NCBI GenBank assembly: GCA_027919835.1
Contig: JANVFP010000039.1
Location: 62,001-126,000 of the forward strand
Length of the DNA stretch: 64,000 nucleotides
Direction: 5' to 3'
Source: Lentinula raphanica
Taxonomy: Eukaryota; Basidiomycota; Agaricomycetes; Agaricales; Omphalotaceae
A program made the position numbers and the translations under genes. The notes beneath the pieces were generated by a model. That model was given only the letters and a program-made list of their open reading frames with translations, was not told the DNA's origin and made no database searches. Each line of letters opens with the position of its first letter. The stretch's first letter is position 1. Positions 42,101 to 51,721 of the stretch are shown here, piece after piece.

Positions 42101-43770
42101 TTCTCGTACCTTTGGACCATTTCCTGTACCCCCACATGTCGTCGGGGTGTGCTTCTTCGACTACCTTTGTCGCCCAGCTGCCTTTTTGGAACTTTACAAG
42201 GCGCTTGAAGTGGTTGTCCTCGTGCTTTTCCGTTTTGGAGAGGTTTGGGTCGGAGAATCCAAATTCCATCCGGTGACGTCGTGCATTACGCTGAGCTGTT
42301 CGGACTCGGTTGAGTGCCGCCGTGCAGGTCTCGTCCCACCATGGTTTCGCATGTGGGCTCGGTCTCCTGGCTTTGGCAACACTCTCCGTTGCCGATTGCA
42401 TCGCGTTCGTGAAGGCCTCCACTGCTTCGTCGAGTTGCTCTACCGTTACCTCCTCATTGACCATTATTGGAGCCAGGTGGTCTTCTCTTCGTCCGATTTC
42501 CTCGTTGAAGGCCTTGATCCATTCCGGTGGCTTGACAGCTTTCATGTTGTACTTGACCGCCAGCGGGTTGTCAATTTGAGCTTGACCCGGGTCGTACTTC
42601 CAGCGTATTCCAGCGTGATCCGATCCCGTGGTGAGTTCATGGTCAATTGCCCACTCTCTTGTCGCGTCGATCTCTGTCGCCTGAAGGTTTGACCAGGTGA
42701 GATCGATGACCGATGGATGTTTTCCGGTGTCGTGCGGGAAGTGGGTGGGGTCTCCCTTTTTGTTGACGAGTAGGAAGTGGTTGAGGTCCATCCATTCGAC
42801 AATCTCTTCGGTAATCGTTGACGTTCGGGGAGTCCCTCTTGACCACCGGATATGATGGAGGTTAGCGTCCCCAGTGATGACCATCGGCTGTTGCTAGGGA
42901 TGACCACGAGTGTATTCGCGAGTATTAGCCCCTATCGTCTCAATCACTGCATAGCCACTGAAATTCCGGTCAGAATGCATATAAACAGTAAGCAATTTGG
43001 TTCAGAACTGAGCAAACTACATGTGTATCAAGTTTTGATCACTTTTGCATTAAGATTCCCACCTCTAGAAGCCAATCAAGGATTTTGACGAGTGCCATCA
43101 TTTGAAATTGACACTCGTGACCTTTATTGACCTCTGGAGGTGGGAATATTGATGCAAAAGTGATCAAAACTTGATACACATGTAGTTTGCTCAGTTTTGC
43201 ACCAAATTGCTTACTGTTTATATGCATTCTGACCGGAATTTCAGTGGCTATGCAGTGATTGAGACGATAGGGGCTAATACTCGCGAATACACTCGTGGTC
43301 ATCTCTAGCTGTTGCGGTGGAAGATTGAGGTTCCTCAGCTGCCATAGGCTCTGCTGTCGACCGCGGGCGGGGTCGTTGTAGATGTGTATGAAAGTCACCA
43401 TCTTGCCTGACCGTGGCTTCACATCGAGTATCATGGTGTCCCGGTCTGAGGCGATGTCTGTGCGGAGGGTGACTTCAGCTTGTATGGACGTTTTTACGTA
43501 CGCATAGACTCGTGGCACCACCGTGTCTGGTGCAGATGGGATTGGCGATATTGGTGTCCAGGCTGAGGCGTGGTTGACCGTGCCCATAATGGTTCGGTCG
43601 CCGTCCTTACCTATAAATGACCAGTTTGGCTCTTGTATCAAGATGACTTCGAAATCATCTATGTGTTCATTTAGTAGCGCCAGTACTGGCGCTTTTTTCT
43701 TGTTGGCGTTGAGTTGTGCGAAGCGAATTGGGGTTTGCGGGACGCTACTACCGGTCGGTGTCTCAGACAT
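39144..43770 (-). CDS. LINE ORF2: endonuclease, reverse transcriptase, RNase H (interrupted by a MITE)
   Basis: The frame runs from ATG 43770 to 43316, is broken by the MITE and one copy of its target duplication, and resumes before 42886 to end at 39144. Without the 421 inserted bases it is 1,401 aa with no stop. N terminus: APE-type endonuclease (IRFAQLNANKKK, ILIQEPNW, MVITGDANLHHIRWS, SDHAGIRW). Centre: reverse transcriptase (YRLITLLECLGKVLEK, GARTGYSTTDAI, ALTFDIKGFFDFVNH, NGTPQGSPLSPILSAFY, LLMYVDDGKVY, with the catalytic YVDD). Then RNase H (VIYTDGSLKP, AYDGEVVAL, FFTDSASSVDA, TPSHTGIKGNERADRLAK) and a C-terminal CPCGAELQTREHILREC zinc motif. The endonuclease should nick target DNA and the RT prime from it. 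As it stands the copy cannot make full ORF2. Confidence 0.92.
42895..43307 (+). mobile_element. hAT-type foldback MITE (413 bp)
   Basis: The left end begins TAGGGATGACCACGAG and the right end, read inverted, TAGAGATGACCACGAG. The two arms of about 185 bp each are near-perfect inverted copies around a loop of about 40 bp. GCTGTTGC stands directly outside both ends (42887-42894 and 43308-43315), an 8-bp target duplication, which with YAGRG termini marks the hAT superfamily. No transposase is encoded. It interrupts LINE ORF2 within the endonuclease domain. Confidence 0.93.
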
Positions 43771-45694
43771 GTTCGGTGGTCATGGTACAGTCTTCCTCGG
43801 TTTGGCTAGTGGTGTTGGATGCTTGGTCGAGTGGGTCGAACCTTGATCCTGATGTGCTCGTTGGAGTCGTTGATGGTTCCGGTGCCTTCTTCTTGCTCCT
43901 GGCTTTCTTCTTCGTTACCGGTTGGAATTCGTCCGATGTTTTGCTGGTTTGGCCTTGCCGGTTGATGTCTCTTGTGGTCCCCATCTGCCGGATCCTCTCG
44001 GGGCATTCTCGGCTCGTTGCGCTATGGAAGGCATCAAGGTTTTTCTCAGCACAGTTTACGCACCTTAGGTTATGCGTGCATTTGGCCACGATACCGCGCA
44101 TGATTGAGTCTTCGTCGAAGTCAGCGTCAACGTACTGGGGGTTTGCTTTGCAGGTTCCGCATTGCAGGGTGTGTTCGACCTCGGTGTGGTTTCCACCACA
44201 CAGTGCGCAACGCTCTTGTACTTTGCACTTGTCTCCTCTATGTCCGAAGGCCTTGCATCTTCTACATTGAGGGGTTGAGGGTGTACGGTCTTGGAACTTC
44301 CGGACTTTGCACGCCTTCCCAAACAGGTTGAGGACCCGGCCCCGTAGTATTTCGTCGGCGAGTTGGCCGTCTGAGACTGCAAATTGAATTGACGATTCGC
44401 GTTTGTTTGTTAGTTCTGATGGAGGGACTACGAATCTTGGCTCGAGCGCAAACTTGACGTCCGCGAGGACCGGGTTGTATAGCTTGAGTTCTTCTTGAAG
44501 TTCCTGTGGGTCGTGCGGTCTCGGTAAGATCCCGCTGTTGAGTCTCCACTGGCTCCCAGTAGATACTCCGTCCACGATAATCTTGTACCATACTCGATTG
44601 ATCTTGGTGTCTAGAGGCGCTGTGTTGTCGACTGTGTAGAAATAATGCAGGTCATTGAAGAAGGGCTCCAGCGGGGTGGCTGATTGGCCAGCCAGCGTTG
44701 AGACCACAAGGTTGCCGCTCACGTTCCATCTTGCTGTTGCCACTCGGATCTTCCCGATTGCCGGGTGTACCTCTATGAAAGTGTTAATGTCCCGGGTGAT
44801 TGAGCAGGGGTCCTTACGCAATTCTTCTGCGACTGGTTCCGCAAAGCGTACCACGAACTGTGATGTACGTTCGGCTTCCTTACCCATCCTTTCCGCAGCT
44901 TTCTTGCTCGTGTTCGTTGGGCGCATCGTTTGTTGCGGGGCGGCTGCTGCGCGTGTTGCGTAGGTTTCGGCTGCCCAGTTCGGTTTGGTCGTTCTCTCAC
45001 CTGTGATTTGGAGTGCGTGTTCTAATTTGTCGAGGCGTGCGGTGTCCACCTTTCTGGCTTCTGCAAAGGTCTCTGTCAGTTTAGTTATCGCCTGTGTTAC
45101 CCTGTCAGTTGTCCTTCTCTCTCTGACCCCGATTTGGAGAAGAATATCCATGAGCTCTTCGCCTGTGGATCCTACTTGTTCATCGAAGTTTGATGGTAGG
45201 TAGCCTTCCCGCATGGCTCTTCGGAGGTCTGATACGAGGCGTTCCATATTGAGGAAAATCTCGGAGGTGATCGTGGGTCCTTGCTCGTTCGGTCCCCAAT
45301 GGGGTTGCTGTGTGGTCGCATTGAGTGCTTGGACGGTGTCGTAGTTTGGTTGAATCCAGTCTTGCTCCATGGGTCCGGGCTCCGAGTAACTCGACAGTTG
45401 GCTTTCCCTCCCGTCTCGTCCATTCAGAGAAGATGACGTTTCTGAGTTATTTTCATTTCGGCGTGGTGCGGCTGTGTTGGACTGGGTGGTAGGTTTGATG
45501 GGATCGTATCTGCTTTCTTTTCTTGTTGCGGCACGTTCGGCTGTGGTGTTCTTGAATCTCTGTGGTGTAGGTGAGGAGGCTCTTGCAGCGGACGTGGCTG
45601 AGGATTTGGTCCTTGGACCTTTTGGAGTTGTGTCGTTGTCTCTTCCCGGGTCGGGAGGGTTTTTTCGCTTATGCGAGCTAGGTGATTCGCCCAT
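43763..45694 (-). CDS. LINE ORF1: nucleic-acid-binding Gag-like protein
   Basis: A 643-aa frame begins at ATG 45694, after a leader of about 120 bases. The first about 110 residues are basic and disordered. A helical section follows (RLVSDLRRAMREGYLP, TRLDKLEHALQITGERT). The middle is an RRM-like region around EVHPAIGKIRVATARWN. The C-terminal third holds a CCHC knuckle CRRCKAFGHRGDKC, then CALCGGNHTEVEHTLQC and further Cys/His pairs, and a basic KKKARSKKKAPEP tail. This is the ORF1 layout of I/Tad1 elements, which coats element RNA. Its stop overlaps the ORF2 start in the 8-base string ATGTCTGA, so ORF2 translation may depend on termination-reinitiation. Confidence 0.9.
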   Translation of the reverse strand: MGESPSSHKRKNPPDPGRDNDTTPKGPRTKSSATSAARASSPTPQRFKNTTAERAATRKESRYDPIKPTTQSNTAAPRRNENNSETSSSLNGRDGRESQLSSYSEPGPMEQDWIQPNYDTVQALNATTQQPHWGPNEQGPTITSEIFLNMERLVSDLRRAMREGYLPSNFDEQVGSTGEELMDILLQIGVRERRTTDRVTQAITKLTETFAEARKVDTARLDKLEHALQITGERTTKPNWAAETYATRAAAAPQQTMRPTNTSKKAAERMGKEAERTSQFVVRFAEPVAEELRKDPCSITRDINTFIEVHPAIGKIRVATARWNVSGNLVVSTLAGQSATPLEPFFNDLHYFYTVDNTAPLDTKINRVWYKIIVDGVSTGSQWRLNSGILPRPHDPQELQEELKLYNPVLADVKFALEPRFVVPPSELTNKRESSIQFAVSDGQLADEILRGRVLNLFGKACKVRKFQDRTPSTPQCRRCKAFGHRGDKCKVQERCALCGGNHTEVEHTLQCGTCKANPQYVDADFDEDSIMRGIVAKCTHNLRCVNCAEKNLDAFHSATSRECPERIRQMGTTRDINRQGQTSKTSDEFQPVTKKKARSKKKAPEPSTTPTSTSGSRFDPLDQASNTTSQTEEDCTMTTEHV

Positions 45695-45816
45695 CCTGAG
45701 GGTGTTCTCACTTCTAAATGCCTACTGATTGACTCTATCCTCTGTAGTTCCCTGTTCTCCGAGGCTTTCAACCGTGGGAGTTTTCGGGACAGATGGTGGT
45801 GTGAAATCAAAGTTCG

Positions 45817-45834
45817 GCGACTGGCATCGTGATC
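45817..45834 (+). repeat. target-site duplication of the LINE, copy 2
   Basis: GCGACTGGCATCGTGATC, identical to 38637-38654. Confidence 0.95.
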
Positions 45835-47093
45835 ATCGTTTGGTTTATCCGGGCCGCAGTGAGTTCGAATGAGGCCAGATAGGACTGATATACGTAGGAT
45901 GAGATATTGAACCGTTTATCGACAAACGAAAGCTTACGAGGTGCTGGCTTCGTGTAGTGGCTTTGAGTGCCAATGATGGTTGAATGAGAAGAATGTCTTT
46001 CGGCCAAGTAGATTGCCGAAAGTCGAGCAGCCGACCCAGCTAGCCGATGAGGTCTCCGGCCTTGATTCTTCTTTCTGCCCATCATCCTGCACGAAGATCT
46101 ATTCGGATTCCAAACTGTGTCGGACTACTAAGCGTCTTTGCCAGCAACGATGAACGACTGTGATTGATTCTACTCCTCCCAGATTCCTCGCTTCATGATG
46201 GAGGAAAGCTAGCTTATAGCCTTTTGAAAGCAAATCATCATTCTACCTGCGCCTCAAACAGATTGCAGAGTCCCTTTCCGCAGAAGATATCTCTCAGTTG
46301 CGGTCAAACACCTTCAAGCACTCCATTTTCCAATCCGCCTCTACCTCTGCCGCTACTAAATAACTTGTTGAGGTTGATTTTTCAACCAGAATTCTTACGA
46401 TACCCGTCAATTCTGACTGATGGACCTGGCATTTCTGATGTATGGCTGGTACGACCTTCATGATCATATGCACGTCCTTAGCGTACCGACTAATAACCGC
46501 TCGACAAACTAGATTTTGGCGTTAAGACGTTCCGGACGAGCCTCAACCCCCGTATGAGTGACCACTTTTCTTCCGGCCGTTGGCTATCATGCCACAGTAG
46601 TCAAGGGGAGGCGTTAAGTACAGGATGCTCTTACATTATCATATCATAATTGAACTGACTGGACTGTAAGACTTAGCCAACGTCGTATTTGTGGCTGAGG
46701 ACCTTTGGTGTGTCCCGAACTAACCGGATAAACGTGATATAACTAACGCCAGTCAACTCAGGTTAACTCCTCAAGGAATAGTCCAGCGACTAACGTCTGA
46801 ATATACATAGCAGTGCAGATTATCAAAACAACTGTCTCGTCTCGGTCGCGTTTTCCTGAACAAGGCGATATTACACGAGGTAGGCTGCATGGTATATATA
46901 TGTCCAAGGTCTTCCCGTATGTTAATTCTCCTTCTCCTTTCTCCTTATTTCCACGTATCTCAGCTTGTTTCGTGCCTAGCACATCTTGTCTCGAGCCGTT
47001 TTCTCTCGGACTCGGGGTCAGGATCTTACTTGACGTCCATCGTCTTTGTTCTCCTTCTCAGTCGCGCTCCTCAGCTTGTATCACTGGGACTCG
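45835..47093. other. intergenic, no gene seen
   Basis: Before the LINE inserted, this was continuous with the upstream region of the glycosidase gene at 38.6 kb. Only short frames are present. The last about 250 bases form the promoter and leader of the MFS transporter; CGAGGTAGGC...TATATATG near 46880-46900 contains a TATA-like stretch. Confidence 0.45.
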
Positions 47094-49293
47094 ATGTTGT
47101 GGACCCTATTCGAAGAAGACAGCGAGGATGAAGCTGATTCCTACATAGGACCACCACCCGGGGACTTAGACAGCTTCTATGCCTTTGCTAGTCGAGCTCA
47201 GACCCAAGAGTCGGAGCCGGCGGAATCAAGTCGCACAGTAGCTCCCATCAGCAATGCCGAATTAAACATCAAGAAAGAGATGAACGAGAAGCACATTGTG
47301 GAGGAAATGGTAGTCCCAGCGGATGATGACGAGATTGATCACCAACCAGACGATGCAAATTCCGAGCAATCAGTCGAATTTCCAGACGGAGGACTACGGG
47401 CTTGGCTTGTAGTTTTGGGTGTGAGTTCAATTCTCTGTGAAAAGCGCGATTTTCGTTGACGATTCTTTCAGACCTTCTTTAGTGCCTTTGCCTCGTCAGT
47501 GAATACATATTATAATCGAGTGTGGCATGTTGACGAATATCCATGTACAGATTCGGCTATGTCAATGCATGGGGAGTGAGTGATCTCTTGGGAAAAGGAA
47601 GTTGGCACTTTGAGTTGAGCATGGTCCTCACAAGGTCTTTCAAGCATATTACGGAGAGACGATGCTCCGAGAATATTCTCCCTCTACCATGTGCGTTTCA
47701 ATTTCAACCATTGAGATCGATTGAGTTCATTCTAACTGAGTAACAACAGAGCCTGGATAGGATCTATACAGGTAGTACATCGACTCCACTCGTCCTTGCC
47801 AGTCTCCTGACTACATGAAAACCCCAGTATGCTCTCATCCTCTTCTCGGCCGTCTTCTCCGGATATCTCTTCGAATCCGGGATAATCAAGCTACCGTTTC
47901 TTGGAGCAAGTGTTCTACTGATCACATCCACTTTCCTCGTCGGCCAATGCAAACAGTACTGGCAGTTTCTCCTATGTCAGGGTGTCGCTGTTGGGGTAAG
48001 CTACTATCTCGCTACTCAGCCACCAACTGACAGAATGGAATTGCGGCTTGGACTCGATTGTTCGGTCAATCTAGATTGGGTGTGGCTTGGTTTTCAATAT
48101 AGCCATAAGTATCATCGGGCAGTGGTTCAAAAAGAGGTATGTCCTTGAGACAGCGCTGTGAGATATACATACACATATGGTAACACCTGCATAGACGGGG
48201 ACTAGCTATGGGTTTTACTACCCTAGGATCTTCCATAGGCGGCACAGTATTCCCAATTGCCGTTCAGAAGCTGATTCCAAAAGTCGGGTAAGTCGAATGC
48301 TCCAAAAGGCTCCAAACGTGCAAATCGAAAGTATTGATGGGTCAACCAGGTTTTCATGGACTATGCGTATCCTGGGATTCATCCTTCTATTCGCCTTGGC
48401 TATTCCCAGCATCACGCTCGCGCAGCGGTTGCCACCGACTCGAAACGGTTCTGGTGGCTTTTTCAATTGCGTGGCTTTGAAGAACCCGCCGTTTTGGACG
48501 TATGCAGTGGCTGTTGGGACTGGATTTCTGGGAAGATACACAGGTACGCAGCTCGACTTTGTTATCCAAGTTTTGGCAGGCCACAACTCACGAGCTACGA
48601 TCTCTAGTCCCTACATACATCGACCTTGGCTCATTGGCTGTGGGTCTATCGCCTGACATGGCAGCTTATCTGGTTGCGATCGCAAACGCGAGCTCTGGTC
48701 TGGGGAGGATAGTAACCAGAGTAATGACAGATAAAATCGGTTCGTGAAAAAGTACTCTTTTGGCTTGCCAATGGCATCGTTTAGATCATGGTACGTTCAG
48801 GCGCGCTGAATTGCATAATTCCCATGACGTTGGGTGCAGCAGCACTTTCGTTCGCTTGGCCATTTGCTAGAACGGAGGCATCGTTGGTGGTAGTTGCTGC
48901 CTTGTATGGGTGAGTCTGATGACAATGAATGGCGGCGCTCCAGTATGATTTTGACCGTTTCGACGACAGGTTTATATATGGCTCATTTGCGACCGGTATC
49001 CTTCTTCCTGCGTATGAGCTCGGGGGCGTCTCGGATGCTGGGCGTCGTACGGGATTGATCATGAGTGTTGGTGCACTGGGTGCATTGTGTGGGACACCGA
49101 TATCTGGTGCTATCAACAAAGTGACTGGAGGTTTCGAGGTCGTAGGATATTACGCTGGTCCGTCATCCAATTCACAAACTTTTGAATAGAACCCTTTCTA
49201 ACTGCGATATCAGGGTCTGTAACTTGTATCTCGATGATTTTCCTGCTTATAACCAGACAACTTGTGTTGAAGAGGTTATGGGGGAAGGTTTAA
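47094..49293 (+). CDS. major facilitator superfamily transporter, monocarboxylate-porter (MCT) type
   Basis: Thirteen exons give 492 aa: 47094-47420, 47472-47494, 47551-47575, 47635-47690, 47750-47771, 47828-47995, 48075-48136, 48195-48287, 48350-48543, 48608-48739, 48801-48909, 48970-49157, 49214-49293. All phases agree. After an acidic cytosolic N terminus of about 95 residues comes FPDGGLRAWLVVLG, the MCT signature (DGGxxAW) that opens TM1. FGYVNAWGVFQAYY, IAWIGSIQ, GCGLVF, QWFKKRRGLAMGF (loop 2-3 type RRGLA motif) and SSGLGRIVTRVMTDKIG follow, with about 12 hydrophobic segments. Fungal relatives carry monocarboxylates, riboflavin or unknown solutes, so the substrate is open. The C-terminal tail is short (KRLWGKV). 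A partial duplicate of the last two exons lies at 51103-51340. Confidence 0.88.
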
Positions 49294-49752
49294 AGGACGT
49301 TTGATTCTGATTCCATAGAAACTGTACTATTCCTTACCATTAGCAGTGTACTATTTGACTTTTGGATAACTACATCAGTAGATCCATAATATAGTGTATA
49401 TCGCATTAATGGATAGTGAGTTTGGTGAAAGTAGATGGAAGGTCTGCGCTCAAGTAATGACAAGCGGCGAACGAGGTTAGTGCGAACATAGTTTTTGCGA
49501 TTCGTGGTGAGGCCGAGGACGAGAATATCTTGCAAAACACGACAAAATTACATCTGGACTCCAGAAACAGCATTCATCTCGGATGTGAACGCCGATTGGA
49601 AGAATATTACGAGTTCATGTGCTTTTATTAGCAAGCCGTGATAGTAGCACTTATATCAACCAGTGAATTGTAATATAGCTCAGGCCTTGAAGTTGTATTC
49701 GTAAATGGAACCAACTGATGAACAAACAATTAGAACTACTAGAGACAGTTTG
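49294..49752. other. 3' flanks of two converging genes, nothing else seen
   Basis: The region is AT-rich and no coding signal is visible. Confidence 0.5.
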
Positions 49753-50482
49753 TTAACTACTACGACTCCTACTGCTCTTCCCTGCATATAATTTGAGAAG
49801 TCTTGTATTAAGTTCAAATTTCATATCATCAACTTTGAAGGTATACCGGGGTTCAACTTCTTTGTCCTCCAAGTTGTCACGGTCTACGCCTTCAAAAAAG
49901 TTCACCAGGAACGACAACCAGGGATCGCCAATCGTAATTCCAACATGACCTTCCCCCTCCCACAACGGTGTTTTCTTGAAGAAAACTGTCATTGTGCCCG
50001 ATACTGCCATATTGGCGGGGAGGACAAAATGATCCTTTGCAATCACTTCGATTGGTGGGCCGTTCGGCGCGTGAAGCTTATAGCTTTCCTGTATGCAGAA
50101 CTGGACGATCTCCTGCATATGCTTGTCGAGCTGAGGATTCGCGACTTTTTTCTCATCACAGAGCTCCTTCTGTCGTTCTTGTTCGGAGCAGAACCAATAG
50201 CCGTAGACGGCCGGGGTAGAGCCATGGCTGTTTGGGTTCGGCTTGTCGGTAGTAGAAAGGGCACTGTCCGAGCTTGCAGAACTAGCAGGCGCCGGAGACT
50301 GAGGGAGAAGGGATGGTAAAGAAAGGGAAGTCAGTCAACGTCTGAAGAACAACCACAAGAGACTATAGGACTCGAAAGATCTCATAATACATACTCACAT
50401 GAGGCGGCATTGGAATCGCAGAAACGCACACGGTGATCGAGGCAAGAAAATTGAAAGCAATGAACGAAATATTGAGACGCAT
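49753..50482 (-). CDS. secreted protein of unknown function
   Basis: Two exons, 50482-50399 and 50298-49753, are joined in phase 0 across a 100-nt intron and give 209 aa. The N terminus (MRLNISFIAFNFLASITVCVSA) is a signal peptide. A Ser/Ala/Pro-rich linker follows, then GYWFCSEQERQKELCDEKK, which has two Cys. The C-terminal half (VIAKDHFVLPANMAVSGTMTVF, EGHVGITIGDPWLSFL, EPRYTFKVDDMKFEL) looks like a beta-sheet domain. No family is recognised. It is probably extracellular. It is transcribed towards the transporter gene. Confidence 0.65.
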
Positions 50483-51102
50483 GTTTTGTAGCTTCAAGCG
50501 ATAGAGTCTGTTTGAACAGCCTGGAGGTGAGCAATGATAACGACACACAACAAAAACGCCGTGACTCACGAAAGAGTCTGAAATCAGGACCTTTTGAGAA
50601 CGGGAAAATGTACCGGAGCAAATACTCCGAACGTTGTGTATGTATGCCTACTAGAGTCATTATCGATAGAGTTAGACATGCAGGAGTTGGCTTGTCGGAC
50701 GCCGAGACTTACAGTAAACACAAATCAAAGAAAGGAGAAGGATATGTGGATTCTGGACCACGGAGGGACACGCAGTAGGGTTGTAGTTGAGGAGTGACCG
50801 ACCAGCAGCAACTGGGAGACAATTCGATGATTTCTGTCCACTCATATACAAATCCAACGCACAGCAATTTTGCAGGATTGATACGGTTGATTCAACATCA
50901 ATCAACCGCATGGAATCAGATGGAATCCAAGTGGGTGTTTATCTGTGTCCAATGTCCATCCGCTTAGATCCACTTGCGCCAGCAGAAAGTGAGCACTGGG
51001 AGCCCTTCGGAACCCTCAGGGACCCGGACGGTTGAATGCAGTCGACCATACAAGTGGAGACAAGTGGGTTATTTATGATATGGACATGACGCGGAATACC
51101 CA
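50483..51102. other. intergenic, nothing recognised
   Basis: Includes the presumed promoter of the minus-strand secreted-protein gene. Short overlapping frames only. Confidence 0.45.
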
Positions 51103-51340
51103 GGAATACCGATCTCTGGTGCTGATAGCATCGGAGCCACCGGAGGTTTTGAGGTCGTAGGAGGTCGTAGAATATTACGCTAGTTCGTCATTGAACTTCT
51201 ACAACTTGAGATAACTTGAGATAGTTCCCTTTCCAAACGTGTTATCAGTGTCGGTAGCTTGTATTTCGTTGATCTTCTTGCTGATAACCAGATGACTTGT
51301 GTCGAACCGGGGGTTATGGGGGAGGGTCTGAAGGTCATTT
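51103..51340 (+). pseudogene. duplicated 3' fragment of the MFS transporter gene
   Basis: This stretch follows 49097-49290 base by base with scattered changes: CCGATCTCTGGTGCT against CCGATATCTGGTGCT, GGAGGTTTTGAGGTCGTAG against GGAGGTTTCGAGGTCGTAG, then the intron, then TTGATCTTCTTGCTGATAACCAGA and GGTTATGGGGGA. It covers the end of exon 12, the last intron and exon 13. Two 10-base internal duplications (GAGGTCGTAG twice, ATAACTTGAG twice) break the frame. No upstream exons are present. It is a relic of a local duplication, 1.8 kb from its source. Confidence 0.85.
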
Positions 51341-51721
51341 GAAAATTTTGAGGTTGGTGCAAACATGATTCTTGATTTTTGCTGTGTGAGTGGTGGTCTA
51401 ATTCCGATACTAGAGTGTCTCCCAACACACGACAAAAATCTGGGATTCGAGGCATGAACAGCTTCGAAGATCGACTTGAACGACAAAGGATTTGAGCTCA
51501 AGCCTCAGGCGCTCTGAATTGATGGCCATGCGGCAACCTCGAGCCGCTCGGCTGCAAATACGGCCATCACCCGAAACCTTTTCTCAGCACAACCGGCCTC
51601 TGTTTACGCCCATATGATGGTCGCCACCTGCAATGATGCGGGATGCTTTCCTGACTGTCTTCTAATCCACGAGTATCATCCGCACTATCCATGACACTCA
51701 AACAGAGAGTTCCCCGGACGA
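51341..51721. other. promoter and leader region of the SET-domain gene
   Basis: No coding signal. No TATA box is obvious. Confidence 0.4.

Larger units (their letters stand above)
38655..45816 (-). mobile_element. full-length non-LTR retrotransposon (Tad1/I-type LINE)
   Basis: It is flanked by an exact 18-bp duplication and ends in T31 on the plus strand (38655-38685), that is, a 31-nt A tail on the element's own strand. The 5' leader is about 122 bp (45816-45695), followed by ORF1, ORF2 and a 3' UTR of about 460 bp. Both ORFs are open apart from a foldback MITE in ORF2, so the copy is young. The order ORF1 (zinc knuckles), endonuclease, reverse transcriptase, RNase H and terminal zinc motif is that of Tad1-like elements. 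It landed in the upstream region of the glycosidase gene. Confidence 0.95.

Noticed and set aside
42852..43088. Plus-strand 78-codon frame sharing protein sequence with the 243-codon minus frame at 43039-43770
   Set aside because: The shared part is the MITE's inverted arm read from both sides, not a conserved protein.
42895..43307. MITE assigned to Tc1/mariner with TA duplication or a CTAG duplication
   Set aside because: Longer comparison gives an exact 8-bp duplication GCTGTTGC and TAGRG ends, which fit hAT and restore the ORF2 frame.
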